NCBI GenBank assembly: GCA_023259115.1
Contig: JAHFQW010000011.1
Coordinates: 1 to 49,445, forward strand
Direction: 5' to 3'
DNA: 49,445 nt
From: an archaeon
GTDB lineage: Archaea; Nanobdellota; Nanobdellia; Woesearchaeales; GW2011-AR9
Shown here: positions 16,762 through 25,432 of the stretch, piece after piece
Layout: every line of letters starts with the position of its first letter
How positions within the stretch are numbered: the stretch's first letter is position 1
Notes under the pieces: model-generated
The model's input: only the letters and a program-made list of their open reading frames with translations
Databases searched by the model: none
Told to the model about the DNA's origin: nothing
Program-made: the position numbers and the translations under genes

Positions 16762-17157
16762 CTACCCCATTCTCTCATCAATCTCTTTGGCAACATCATC
16801 CAACTCTGACATCATCGCCTCCATATCTCGACGAATATCTTTAATTAAACCTTGCAGCGTTCCCTCTCGTAAAATATATCCTTCTTTCTCTCGCAGTACA
16901 ATTCCTGCCTCCATCAACTTTGTCAAATGGTGCACCACTGTTCCTCGACTCAAATTCAAATGTTCCGCAATATCATCAGAACTTAACAGTTCATTACGTC
17001 TTGCTTTTTTCACAAGTGTAATAAATACGCGAAAACAACTGCTATCTTTATCACGTAAGCCAAATAACCCTAAAGAATTACCAAACCACTGCAGCTCTTG
17101 ATTGACGTTCTCTGTCTTCACCCGCCGAATCTTCACAATAACAACGCGTTGGCTCAT
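16762..17157 (-). CDS. Winged-helix transcription regulator, probable heat-shock repressor
   Basis: This 131-residue protein has an ArsR/MarR-type winged helix at about residues 52-98 (SSDDIAEHLNLSRGTVVHHL is the helix-turn-helix; KEGYILREG the wing) and a charged C-terminal helix likely used for dimerisation. It is transcribed divergently from grpE-dnaK-dnaJ with 112 bp between the starts. Archaeal heat-shock repressors such as Phr sit in comparable families, so control of this operon and of itself is the natural inference. Its own promoter has TTTAAA at 17181-17188 about 28 nt before ATG, and an inverted repeat at 17168-17179 between box and start. Confidence 0.75.
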   Translation of the reverse strand: MSQRVVIVKIRRVKTENVNQELQWFGNSLGLFGLRDKDSSCFRVFITLVKKARRNELLSSDDIAEHLNLSRGTVVHHLTKLMEAGIVLREKEGYILREGTLQGLIKDIRRDMEAMMSELDDVAKEIDERMG

Positions 17158-17167
17158 GAATCTCTAA

Positions 17168-17179
17168 AAGAGGTCTCTT
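17168..17179. promoter_or_regulatory. Inverted repeat in regulator promoter
   Basis: AAGAG-GT-CTCTT lies between the TATA element (17181-17188) and the ATG at 17157, where a bound protein would block transcription start. It may be an autoregulatory operator. Its sequence differs from the grpE palindrome, so a shared regulator is not certain. Confidence 0.35.
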
Positions 17180-17211
17180 CTTTTAAACCTTTTCCTTCAT
17201 TTTCCACAAGA

Positions 17212-17219
17212 TTTATATA
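17212..17219 (+). promoter_or_regulatory. TATA box of the grpE-dnaK operon
   Basis: TTTATATA is centred at about 17216, predicting a transcription start near 17243, directly at the edge of the palindrome. Confidence 0.6.
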
Positions 17220-17243
17220 TAAGTTCGATTCTAAGCCTACTAT

Positions 17244-17260
17244 GTTGACTTAAAGTCAAC
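17244..17260. promoter_or_regulatory. 17-bp perfect palindrome, candidate heat-shock operator
   Basis: GTTGACTT-A-AAGTCAAC is a perfect 8+8 inverted repeat with a one-base centre. It begins at the predicted start of transcription and ends 9 nt before the grpE ATG. As DNA it would suit a dimeric repressor. As RNA a hairpin is possible but the loop would have to open by at least one pair. Confidence 0.6.
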
Positions 17261-17269
17261 GGAAAAAGC

Positions 17270-17854
17270 ATGGATATCAACAAAAAAACACCTCAATCTG
17301 CGAATCAACCCGCAAACCAACCAACCCCTCAGACCTCTGAGCCTTTAATCGAGCAACCAGAACTAGAACTCGCAGAGCAGCAACAAACCCCTCAAACAGT
17401 TCCCCTCGATCCCCTGCAAGAAATGACAGATTTACTCAAACGCACCCAAGCCAACTTCGAAAACTATCGCAAACAAACCGAAAAACGTGTTGAAGATATC
17501 AAGCTCACCGCAGCCAAAGATGTCATCTTACAACTCTTGCCCATATTAGACAATTTCCAACTCGCTATTGGAAGTGCAGAAAAAAACATTGAAAAAAATC
17601 CTCAAGCACAGGACCTCCTCAAAGGCATTGAATTAATCTATGCTCAATTCAACGAACTCTTAGAAAAAAATGATGTCCATCCTCTCCATACCCAACATCA
17701 ACTCTTTAGCCCCTATCACCATGAAGCACTCATGAAAGTCCCCTCTGAGTTGCCAGAGAACACCATTATCGAAGAATTCCAGCGCGGCTACACTCTTCAC
17801 GGCCAAGTCATCCGCCATGCCCGAGTAAAAATTAGTGCCGGGAAAAAAGCTTAA
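17270..17854 (+). CDS. grpE: GrpE nucleotide-exchange factor
   Basis: This 194-residue co-chaperone releases ADP from DnaK. The first 50 residues are a disordered Gln/Pro/Thr-rich tail. The family signature follows: a long coiled coil (about 55-110, with ANFENYRKQTEKR), DVILQLLPILDNFQLAI, and the C-terminal beta domain with HEALMKVP, GYTLHGQVIRHARVKIS. Length is normal for GrpE. It heads the chaperone operon. The GGAAAAAG before ATG is a weak ribosome-binding site. GrpE is bacterial in origin and found in those archaea that gained DnaK. Confidence 0.93.
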   Translation: MDINKKTPQSANQPANQPTPQTSEPLIEQPELELAEQQQTPQTVPLDPLQEMTDLLKRTQANFENYRKQTEKRVEDIKLTAAKDVILQLLPILDNFQLAIGSAEKNIEKNPQAQDLLKGIELIYAQFNELLEKNDVHPLHTQHQLFSPYHHEALMKVPSELPENTIIEEFQRGYTLHGQVIRHARVKISAGKKA

Positions 17855-17937
17855 GAAAAGAGAGAATCAGAAAAAAGAAACATCAAACAAAGAAAAACCT
17901 CAAAAGTAAAAATCAAAACCTAAATCGGAGAAAAAAA

Positions 17938-18162
17938 ATGGAAACCCCTACCCCCCATCCTATCAGTCAAAATCAAAATATCAGCTACGTCTTAACCCTC
18001 TCTGAAGCCCAAAAAATAAAATACCTCGTGTTCAAAGAAATCAAAAAATGTCAAGAAAAAATAATTCAATTAGAATTAGAAAATAAAATATTGAAAGAAA
18101 AATTAAGTCAATCACCAGAACCTGCTCAAACCACAATGGAAAAAAATCCCCTTGTTGGATAA
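17938..18162 (+). CDS. Small coiled-coil protein between grpE and dnaK
   Basis: This 74-residue protein has a CGGAG ribosome-binding site 8 nt before ATG. Its middle (about residues 22-58, EAQKIKYLVFKEIKKCQEKI, then LELENKILKEKL) is a leucine-rich coiled coil; the two ends are Pro/Gln-rich and probably flexible. I do not know the family. Its place inside the chaperone operon suggests a role with DnaK/GrpE or a small regulator, which is inference only. Confidence 0.6.
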   Translation: METPTPHPISQNQNISYVLTLSEAQKIKYLVFKEIKKCQEKIIQLELENKILKEKLSQSPEPAQTTMEKNPLVG

Positions 18163-18226
18163 ACAAAGAAAAAGACAAAAAAACAAAGAAAATAAAAAAT
18201 AATATTACAAACGGAGGAAAATAAAC

Positions 18227-20128
18227 ATGTCAACAAAAACAACCGGAGTAACCATTGGAATCGATTTAGGAACTACATTTTCAGCTATGGCTGTCATGGA
18301 GGGCGGTAAACCCACCATCATGAACAACGCCGAAGGCACAAGAACCACTCCGAGTGTCGTTCATCTCAAAGAGACAGAAGTCATCGTTGGTCAAGTCGCA
18401 CGAAACCAAGCAATAATTGATCCACTCCACACTATTCGTTCCATCAAACGTAAAATGGGCACCAATGAAAAAATTGAAATTGATGGCAAAGACTACACTC
18501 CTGAACAGATTTCTGCCATGATTTTACAAAAACTCAAAAAAGATGCAGAAAGCTACCTTGGCCAACCCGTCAAAAACGCCGTCATTACCGTTCCAGCCTA
18601 TTTTAATGACTCACAACGTCAAGCAACCAAAAACGCCGGAGAAATCGCTGGATTAAACGTCCTCAGAATCATTAACGAGCCAACCGCTGCCGCTTTAGCG
18701 TACGGTCTTGACAAACAACAACAAGCTCATACCATTTTAGTTTTCGATTTTGGTGGCGGAACATTTGACGTCTCCATTCTTGAACTCGGCGATGGCATCT
18801 TCGAAGTAAAATCAACTTCCGGAGACAACTTCTTAGGTGGAGACGACGTCGATGAGCTCATCATGAATCATCTTGTCAACAATTTCAAAAAATCTACGGG
18901 TATAAATCTAAACAACGACCCCACTGCCGTACAGCGCTTGAAAGAAGCAGCAGAAAAAGCAAAAATTGAACTCTCCAGTAAAACCAAAGTGGAAATCAAC
19001 ATTCCATTTATTACTGCAGACCAGAACGGTCCAAAGCACTTAAAAGAAGAATTAACCCGGGCAAAATTCGAAGAATTAATTGCCGACATCTTAAAACGTT
19101 TAGAAACACCCGTCAAAAACGCGCTCAAAGATGCCAATCTCAACACAAATAACCTTGACAAAGTAATCTTCGTTGGCGGTTCAACCCGAATTCCTGCCGT
19201 GCAAGAATTAGTCAAGCGCTTAACCGGAAAAGAGGGTGACAAATCTGTCAATCCAGATGAAGCAGTTGCCGTAGGCGCTGCCATTCAAGCAGGGGTATTG
19301 GCCGGAGAAATTAAAGACGTTCTCCTCCTCGACGTAACACCCCTCAGTCTTGGTATTGAAACGCTTGGCGGTGTCTTCACCAAATTAATTGAGCGTAACA
19401 CCACCGTGCCAACAAAACGCTCACAAATTTTCAGTACTGCTGCAGACAATCAAACTGCCGTTACCATTCGTGTCGGTCAAGGTGAACGTCCCATGTTTCA
19501 TGACAACAAATTGCTTGGTCAATTTGACTTAATGGGCATCCCTCCTGCGCCAAGAGGTATTCCGCAAGTCGAAGTCACATTTGATATTGACGCCAATGGC
19601 ATTGTTCATGTATCTGCCAAAGATCTTGGAACGGGAAAAGAACAAAAAATTCAAATCACTGGTTCGAGTTCATTGAATAAAGAAGAAATTGAACGCATGA
19701 AAGAAGAAGCCAAAAAGCACGAAGCGGAAGACGCCAAAATCAAAGATAAAATCGACGCCGAAAACAACGCCGATGCCGTAGTCTACCAAACAAAAAAAGT
19801 CTTAGAAGAGTTCAAAGACAAAGTAGACGCTCAAACCAAAGAAAAAATCGAGCAGAAAATCAAAGACGTCGAAGAAGCCCGAACCTCAGGCAATCCTGAA
19901 ACTATCAACCCAAAAATAGAAGAGTTAAATAAACTCGTTCAGGAAATTGGCACAAAAATCTACCAAGACGCCGCATCAAAACAACAAGCACCCGGTGCAG
20001 ATCAAGCAGAACATCCAGGCCATCCTGGACATTCCGGCGAGCAGAGTGGCAAGAAATCAAAGAAAAACCATTCCGCCAAAGATGGTGATGAAAACGTTGT
20101 TGATGCTGAATTCAAAGAGAAGAAATAG
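18227..20128 (+). CDS. dnaK: Hsp70 chaperone DnaK
   Basis: This 633-residue ATP-driven chaperone has a strong GGAGG ribosome-binding site. The nucleotide-binding domain (about 1-385) shows [54 protein letters not shown] and [13 protein letters not shown]. The linker [16 protein letters not shown] is followed by the substrate-binding domain, a helical lid rich in Lys/Glu, and a His/Gly-rich tail ending [10 protein letters not shown], like the bacterial DnaK terminus. All catalytic motifs are intact. Most archaea lack DnaK unless they obtained it from bacteria, so this operon is an old acquisition. Confidence 0.97.
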   Translation: MSTKTTGVTIGIDLGTTFSAMAVMEGGKPTIMNNAEGTRTTPSVVHLKETEVIVGQVARNQAIIDPLHTIRSIKRKMGTNEKIEIDGKDYTPEQISAMILQKLKKDAESYLGQPVKNAVITVPAYFNDSQRQATKNAGEIAGLNVLRIINEPTAAALAYGLDKQQQAHTILVFDFGGGTFDVSILELGDGIFEVKSTSGDNFLGGDDVDELIMNHLVNNFKKSTGINLNNDPTAVQRLKEAAEKAKIELSSKTKVEINIPFITADQNGPKHLKEELTRAKFEELIADILKRLETPVKNALKDANLNTNNLDKVIFVGGSTRIPAVQELVKRLTGKEGDKSVNPDEAVAVGAAIQAGVLAGEIKDVLLLDVTPLSLGIETLGGVFTKLIERNTTVPTKRSQIFSTAADNQTAVTIRVGQGERPMFHDNKLLGQFDLMGIPPAPRGIPQVEVTFDIDANGIVHVSAKDLGTGKEQKIQITGSSSLNKEEIERMKEEAKKHEAEDAKIKDKIDAENNADAVVYQTKKVLEEFKDKVDAQTKEKIEQKIKDVEEARTSGNPETINPKIEELNKLVQEIGTKIYQDAASKQQAPGADQAEHPGHPGHSGEQSGKKSKKNHSAKDGDENVVDAEFKEKK

Positions 20129-20129
20129 A

Positions 20130-20150
20130 TTTTTTTTTAATTTTTTAATT
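20130..20150 (+). terminator. T-rich tract after dnaK
   Basis: Two runs of eight and six T residues follow the dnaK stop within 25 nt. Transcription may end or be reduced here before the HD gene. Confidence 0.4.
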
Positions 20151-20175
20151 TCACCTCTCTCTGACTCTAATTCAT

Positions 20176-20805
20176 ATGAAAACTCCAACAATTGAAGAAT
20201 GTCATGAACTCTTCCACCAGTACCACGTTCCTGGCACCGTTAGATCACACTGTATAACTGTTTTCCAAGTTGCTTCATTTCTCTCTCAAGAATTGAAAAA
20301 AAAGAACTACCCTCTCAATCCCGACATCATCAAACCATTTGCCTATTTACACGACTTCATGAAAGCCGTTGTCCTAGAACGCTTAACCGACCCTCCATAC
20401 AATTATAACCCCACAGAAGAAGAAATCAAAATGCACCAACACCTCCGTAAACAATATCCTCAAATGTCTGAAACAAAAGTCGCCTACTTGATTCTCAAAG
20501 ATCAATATCCCGAATTCGCCAAACTTTTCCTCGAACTCGACGAACTCACTCAAAATCCTCACGCGCAAGTATCGCAAGAAGCAAAATTCATTCATTATGT
20601 TGACTGGCGTGTACTCGGAAACAAAGTAGTTCCCATGCAAGAACGTCTGGATTACATTCACAAGCGCTACGGTCATTGGATTCAAAAGCGTAATATTGAC
20701 TGGGAAGCAACCAAAAAAGAGCAATTTGACTACGAAGCGAACATTTTTAAGCATCTTCCATTTAAAGCAGATGAACTCGCTCAACATATAAATATAAAAT
20801 TATAA
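20176..20805 (+). CDS. HD-domain phosphohydrolase-like protein
   Basis: This 209-residue protein has the HD superfamily pattern: a histidine in VRSHCITVFQVA (about residue 15-27), then the H-D pair in YLHDFMKAV (about 57-65), and a later aspartate in HYVDWRVLGNKV. HD proteins use metal ions to hydrolyse phosphate esters of nucleotides or related molecules. The exact substrate is unknown. It sits between dnaK and dnaJ, an unusual place, with a leader of unclear promoter. It may be independent of the chaperones. Confidence 0.7.
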   Translation: MKTPTIEECHELFHQYHVPGTVRSHCITVFQVASFLSQELKKKNYPLNPDIIKPFAYLHDFMKAVVLERLTDPPYNYNPTEEEIKMHQHLRKQYPQMSETKVAYLILKDQYPEFAKLFLELDELTQNPHAQVSQEAKFIHYVDWRVLGNKVVPMQERLDYIHKRYGHWIQKRNIDWEATKKEQFDYEANIFKHLPFKADELAQHINIKL

Positions 20806-20869
20806 AATGATTAAAAGTGCTCTACAAATAACCTAACTCTCCATCAAAATAAAAAATAAAAAAAATACC

Positions 20870-22003
20870 ATGGCCGACAACAAAGACTTTTACAAAATGC
20901 TTGGCGTTGATAAAAACGCCAAAAAAGAGGACATCAAAAAAGCATATAAAAAGCTCGCAATGCAATATCATCCCGATCGCGCACCAGAAGATAAAAAGAT
21001 CGCCTACGAAGAAAAATTTAAAGAAATCTCTGAAGCCGCATCAATTCTAGGTGATGACAAAAAACGCCAGCAGTATGATCAATTTGGTTCACAAGCTTTT
21101 AGCGGTGGCGCCGGCCCAGGTGCATCAGGCTTTGAAGGCTATGACTTCTCTGATGTCATGTCGCAATTCCGTTCCGGTTCTTTTGGTGATTTCGATGATA
21201 TCTTTGATCATCTCTTTGGCGGCTCTGGCTCTCGTTCACAAAGCTCACGCGGTCGTCGAGGTTCTGACCTCCTCTACAAACTCGAAATAACTCTTGAAGA
21301 TGCTGCCAAGGGCACAAAAAAGAACATCGAATTAAACAAACTCGAACGCTGCCCCGACTGCCATGGCAAAGGTGCAACGCAATTTGAAAATTGCCATCAC
21401 TGTCAAGGTTCCGGTTATATGAAACGCACCCAACGTACCCCTTTTGGTATATTTCAACAAACTGGTCCCTGTCCCTACTGTCATGGCCATGGTGAACTAC
21501 CACAAGATTCTTGTAAAGCCTGTGGCGGCGAAAGCGTTATTCGTAAAAAGAAAAAAATCGAAGTCAACATCCCTGCCGGAATTGATGAAAACACCCGTCT
21601 GAGAATATCTGGCGAAGGGGAAATCGGTGACAATAACGGTCCTTCTGGCGATCTCTACATCCAAGTCCATATCTCAGAACATGAATACTTCACAAGAAAA
21701 GACAACGATCTTCATATTAGCATCCCTATTTCTTTCACACAAGCAGTTTTAGGTGACGAAATCGAAGTCCCAACTATTGATGGCAAAGCCAAACTCAAAA
21801 TTCCTCCCTATACTCAAACCGAAACCATCTTTCGCATGAAACACAAAGGCATACCCTCCATTCATGGTCATGACCAAGGCGATCAGATGGTCAAAGTACA
21901 CATCGAAGTGCCTAAAAAACTCAGCAAAAAACAGCTTGACTTAATCAAACAAATAGACGAAGAGAAACCAAGCAAAAGTTTCATTGAGAAAATATTTGGG
22001 TAA
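20870..22003 (+). CDS. dnaJ: Co-chaperone DnaJ (Hsp40)
   Basis: This 377-residue protein stimulates the DnaK ATPase. The J domain (1-70) has HPD at 34-36. A Gly/Phe-rich region follows (about 75-125), then a zinc domain with four CxxCxGxG-type repeats (CPDCHGKG, CHHCQGSG, CPYCHGHG, CKACGGES), the last deviating in its final residue. C-terminal substrate-binding beta domains end the chain. Length and order are those of bacterial type I DnaJ. It completes the KJE set. Confidence 0.96.
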   Translation: MADNKDFYKMLGVDKNAKKEDIKKAYKKLAMQYHPDRAPEDKKIAYEEKFKEISEAASILGDDKKRQQYDQFGSQAFSGGAGPGASGFEGYDFSDVMSQFRSGSFGDFDDIFDHLFGGSGSRSQSSRGRRGSDLLYKLEITLEDAAKGTKKNIELNKLERCPDCHGKGATQFENCHHCQGSGYMKRTQRTPFGIFQQTGPCPYCHGHGELPQDSCKACGGESVIRKKKKIEVNIPAGIDENTRLRISGEGEIGDNNGPSGDLYIQVHISEHEYFTRKDNDLHISIPISFTQAVLGDEIEVPTIDGKAKLKIPPYTQTETIFRMKHKGIPSIHGHDQGDQMVKVHIEVPKKLSKKQLDLIKQIDEEKPSKSFIEKIFG

Positions 22004-22069
22004 TTCTAAGTCATCTCAAAACTGGTTGGGTATTAGAACAATAGATACAAACATCAATTCATTTTCCTA

Positions 22070-23410
22070 TTACCTTGCCAACATCCTATCAATTTTCACT
22101 CTACTCACCATATAAGAATATCTATCAGGTAGATTTCCATATCCATATATATCTACGGGAATGCTATCATATCCTGAAACAATCTTTCCAGATTCCCAGC
22201 GTAATAACAACGGTACGGATGTGATCTGTATACCCAATTCCCGTTCTAAGCGTGCCGTATCTGGCGCATTTTTGACTTTTCCCTCTTCAAAATCATTCTT
22301 AAACACATACACCGGAACTGTTTTCTTTTTCTCCTCTAAGCGTTCTGCTAAAAAAGAAGAAAGATTCTCACACGCTCCACATCCATCGGCTTGCACATAG
22401 AATACAGCATTTGGTTCTGCCAGTGCTCTACTATGCATTGCCTCATCTTGTACTAAAAACACTTTTCCTTCTCGAGCTAATTGATCAATAGTCGGTTCTC
22501 TAAAGGATTGCACCGGACTATTGGGCATAAATACAGAAAATAACATAGAACTTGGTTTTACTTCTGGCACTAATATCGGATTATAACTTCCTCTCATCGT
22601 AATATGTGCTTTCGCACCGCCCTTATCTAATGCTTTTGTCGTATACTCCAGCGCATCTGTAAGTGTTACATTTCTCTTGTCATCTAATCCCCAATTAAAC
22701 GGCGTATGAAAAAACTCATTTGCAAAATAAACACAACTATCCGTTTGTCCTTTCGCTGATTTAGTAATCGCGGTAATATTCTCCCCTCCCACCACTTCTG
22801 CAAATCCCTCTCCGTTACACCCATCAAAGACTACCACTCCTTTATACGATTTTTTTCCTTTTTGTAGTAATTCACTCAAATGTTGATCCGTCAATTTATC
22901 ATAACGACCTCTCGCAAATGGTTCATTTAATTGTGCATAACTATTCTTTTTCTTCTCATCCACGCCGCCATGTCCTGTAATATATACAAACAGTTCCTGA
23001 TCCGTTGCCAGTTCTCCTACCAATCTCTCCAGCGTCACTTCCGTGTTTCGTAACGTTGCCAACCCTTCAATGTGAGGCAAATAAAATCCTCCCTCTGTAG
23101 CATCATTTTGCAAATATCCTACTTTCTGTTTAGGAAATGCCTCATACGGTGCGGATAAGATGGTAATATCTTCACTTCCATATCCAATGCCTAACAGAAA
23201 TCTTTCTGCTCGCACAATATTCTCCATATGATAAAAATCCCATTGATCACCATTAAGAATCAGTGCTTTTCCACGTTTGGTTCGTTGTGGATATTGCGGA
23301 TGAAATTCTTCTGTTCGCTGTGATAATCTACTCGCACCACATGCGTTTAATCCAATTCCTGCCGCAGTTAGCCCTATTCGTTGTAAAAAATCCCTTCGTG
23401 CTATATCCAT
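22070..23410 (-). CDS. Tat-exported lipoprotein: caspase-like (C13/CD clan) plus thioredoxin-like domain
   Basis: This 446-residue protein starts with a twin-arginine signal (R5-R6-D-F-L) and a lipobox ending C24 (LNAC), so it should be exported folded and lipid-anchored. Residues about 45-290 look like a CD-clan cysteine peptidase of the legumain/caspase kind: His147 in YITGHGG and Cys198 in VFDGCNGEG, each after a hydrophobic strand. Residues about 320-430 resemble thioredoxin, with C344-G-A-C347 and a cis-proline-like TSVPLLLRW segment. The fusion is not one I know. The TATA box at 23433-23440 supports a leaderless start. Possible role: redox-linked processing of surface proteins (inference). 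Confidence 0.7.
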   Translation of the reverse strand: MDIARRDFLQRIGLTAAGIGLNACGASRLSQRTEEFHPQYPQRTKRGKALILNGDQWDFYHMENIVRAERFLLGIGYGSEDITILSAPYEAFPKQKVGYLQNDATEGGFYLPHIEGLATLRNTEVTLERLVGELATDQELFVYITGHGGVDEKKKNSYAQLNEPFARGRYDKLTDQHLSELLQKGKKSYKGVVVFDGCNGEGFAEVVGGENITAITKSAKGQTDSCVYFANEFFHTPFNWGLDDKRNVTLTDALEYTTKALDKGGAKAHITMRGSYNPILVPEVKPSSMLFSVFMPNSPVQSFREPTIDQLAREGKVFLVQDEAMHSRALAEPNAVFYVQADGCGACENLSSFLAERLEEKKKTVPVYVFKNDFEEGKVKNAPDTARLERELGIQITSVPLLLRWESGKIVSGYDSIPVDIYGYGNLPDRYSYMVSRVKIDRMLAR

Positions 23411-23432
23411 TCCCTACTAGAATCAACACCTA

Positions 23433-23440
23433 TTTATAAA
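23433..23440 (-). promoter_or_regulatory. TATA box of the Tat lipoprotein gene
   Basis: TTTATAAA is centred 26.5 nt before the ATG at 23410, giving this gene its own leaderless promoter. Confidence 0.6.
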
Positions 23441-23471
23441 CTTTTTGCAAAATAATCACTAAAAAGTAGTA

Positions 23472-24557
23472 CTAAAAATCAATCCCCACCTTCCTCACAA
23501 TCCCTTCATGCGCATCCACTTCCACCATCTCTCCTTCTCGAAACACATGAGTCCCATGTACCGTTCCCACAATACACGGAATCCCTAACTCTCGTGACAC
23601 AATCGCTGCATGAGATAACATCCCTCCTTGATCGGTCACAATTGCTCCCGCTTTATGGCACGCCTGTAATAGGTCTGGTGACGTTGTCTCAGAAAATAAT
23701 ATCTCTCCTCTCTTCATCTCCTCAATAATCGCATGCAGCTGATCATAATTATCATACCCTGCTTTAATTACTCTCACTCGACCACGAACTTTACCCGCAT
23801 TTGCAACAACTCCTGTAATCTCTCCCGACATCTCAATTCGCGTGTCAAACTGTCGTGCAATTTTCTCTGCATTCAAACCTCTATCCACAATAACTCCCTC
23901 ACCAGCTCCCAAAAACACAAAACAATTTCGTTCTCGCACAATTTCTTCTGCCACTCTCTGTTCTTGAAATAAGGTATAAATCTCCTCTCTGCTATAGTTT
24001 TCTAAATCTTCCATAGTCACGCCAAACTGCTCATAGAGCGTTCTCAAAACTCTATTCAAATACCCTTGCGCACCAAAAAATAATGTATTAAGTACTCCTC
24101 GTGCAAAATTCTTCAACTCTCCCTGTGTTTCTAAATTACCTCTCAAAACAGTATTCTCTTTAGACAAATGATATGCCCTATCCATATAAAAAAATTCCGT
24201 TTTGCTATAATATCTAAAAAAATCACTCAATATCGTTAAAAATTCTCTACAATCCTGCACACTCAACTTATTTTTATGAGCTATTTCTCCTGTTACTCTC
24301 TGAGCAGATGAAATATATTCTAGAAATTCTCTGCGATATGATTGAAATTTCTGCGTATTCGTAAAGAGCTCAACTCCTTCTTGCAATGTCTGCTCCACGA
24401 CCTCTTTTGGCAGATAACTCGTATAATATCCTTCCTCCAAAATCACCAGCGCTTTTTTTGTCTTATAATACTCCATCCATATATCCGTAATTAAATAACG
24501 CAGTCCTTGCACTCGAAACAAACGCTGATAGTCCTCTGGATTTATGTCTGACATCAT
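23472..24557 (-). CDS. PEP-utilising-enzyme mobile-domain protein without ATP-grasp domain
   Basis: This 361-residue protein ends with the swivelling phosphohistidine domain of PEP synthase and pyruvate phosphate dikinase: SPDLLQACHKAGAIVTDQGG, then the phospho-acceptor His316 in MLSHAAIVSRELGIPC and IVGT. The first ~240 residues are helical and unlike ATP-grasp or the PEP-binding barrel, so it cannot make PEP alone. Similar two-part proteins occur in DPANN archaea and may transfer phosphate to an unknown partner. The TATA box at 24579-24586, overlapping the stop of the upstream phosphatase gene, suggests a separate leaderless start at 24557. Confidence 0.75.
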   Translation of the reverse strand: MMSDINPEDYQRLFRVQGLRYLITDIWMEYYKTKKALVILEEGYYTSYLPKEVVEQTLQEGVELFTNTQKFQSYRREFLEYISSAQRVTGEIAHKNKLSVQDCREFLTILSDFFRYYSKTEFFYMDRAYHLSKENTVLRGNLETQGELKNFARGVLNTLFFGAQGYLNRVLRTLYEQFGVTMEDLENYSREEIYTLFQEQRVAEEIVRERNCFVFLGAGEGVIVDRGLNAEKIARQFDTRIEMSGEITGVVANAGKVRGRVRVIKAGYDNYDQLHAIIEEMKRGEILFSETTSPDLLQACHKAGAIVTDQGGMLSHAAIVSRELGIPCIVGTVHGTHVFREGEMVEVDAHEGIVRKVGIDF

Positions 24558-24578
24558 TTTAAAATAATTACCTAAAAC

Positions 24579-24586
24579 TTATAAAT
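24579..24586 (-). promoter_or_regulatory. TATA box of the PEP-mobile-domain gene
   Basis: ATTTATAA on the minus strand overlaps the stop codon of the phosphatase gene and is centred about 26 nt before the ATG at 24557. Confidence 0.5.
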
Positions 24587-25220
24587 ACTCTTGCACCGCT
24601 TTATCCACACTCATCGGCACTGCTTTAAGTAAATCCGCTCGTGTTGCTTGGTACACCGGCAATAGTTGGCAAAATGGATTTGTAATATCTCCTTCTAATC
24701 CGACATATTGGTTGAGAGGAACAATTTGAGGCATGGGAAGATCACCTTGCGCATAAATCGTCTCTACTTGTTTAGTGTTACTTCCTGCCATCGGTAAAAT
24801 AACTCTCCTTCCAGCTTGCGTAGTAGTGGGTTTATGATATTTCCCTCCTGCGACTAAACCTATCTCAAATAAGGCCATATTTCGAAACATCGCTTCCACA
24901 TTTACCGCGTAAAACACACATTGATCTAACGCCATATCATCTACATCCATCCCTGTATCAATGACACGCCGTGCCTCTTCTTGTCTCCATGATTCTTGAT
25001 AAATGCCATTCTTCAGAGCCAATTCTATAATCCCTATCCATTGTTTCTTTCCTTTCTCTCCACTCGGCTTGGTTAACTCATGCAGCCCACTGCCACTAGA
25101 CGTAACCAATACTCTATCTTCTAACCCTTTAGAGTGCACATAATCTTGCGCAATCGCTTCCGCCATCGGACTGCGTCCATTATTTCCCGTACAAACGTAT
25201 TCAATATTTAATTTTTCCAT
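24579..25220 (-). CDS. Low-molecular-weight phosphotyrosine-phosphatase-like protein
   Basis: This 213-residue protein starts with YVCTGNNGRSPMAEA, the C-x5-R phosphate-binding loop (C10 to R16) at the N-terminus, which is diagnostic for LMW-PTP and arsenate reductases. At 213 residues it is longer than the usual ~150, and the general-acid DP motif near the end is not obvious. Substrate specificity may thus differ. The ribosome-binding site is CGGAG. It lies next to the PEP-mobile-domain gene, which suggests a phosphate-relay partnership (inference). Confidence 0.8.
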   Translation of the reverse strand: MEKLNIEYVCTGNNGRSPMAEAIAQDYVHSKGLEDRVLVTSSGSGLHELTKPSGEKGKKQWIGIIELALKNGIYQESWRQEEARRVIDTGMDVDDMALDQCVFYAVNVEAMFRNMALFEIGLVAGGKYHKPTTTQAGRRVILPMAGSNTKQVETIYAQGDLPMPQIVPLNQYVGLEGDITNPFCQLLPVYQATRADLLKAVPMSVDKAVQEYL

Positions 25221-25432
25221 AGTTTTATTCTCCGTAGTATTTTTAATTTATTCAATGTCCCTTTCCTGTTAACGCAGCGACCACCACTAGGTTATATCAC
25301 TATCAAGTAACATTATTTTAGTAACAAAATCAACCGTAATATTTAAATAGGAGGGTTCCCCTACGTAACCCCTATCGGGAAAAGTCCCAAAATAACCCTT
25401 TAAACTAGCCTCAAACCCAAATTCAAATCCTC

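Noticed and set aside
18868-19284. 138-codon open frame opposite dnaK
   Set aside because: dnaK is certain here and the antisense frame is a well-known shadow of Hsp70 genes.
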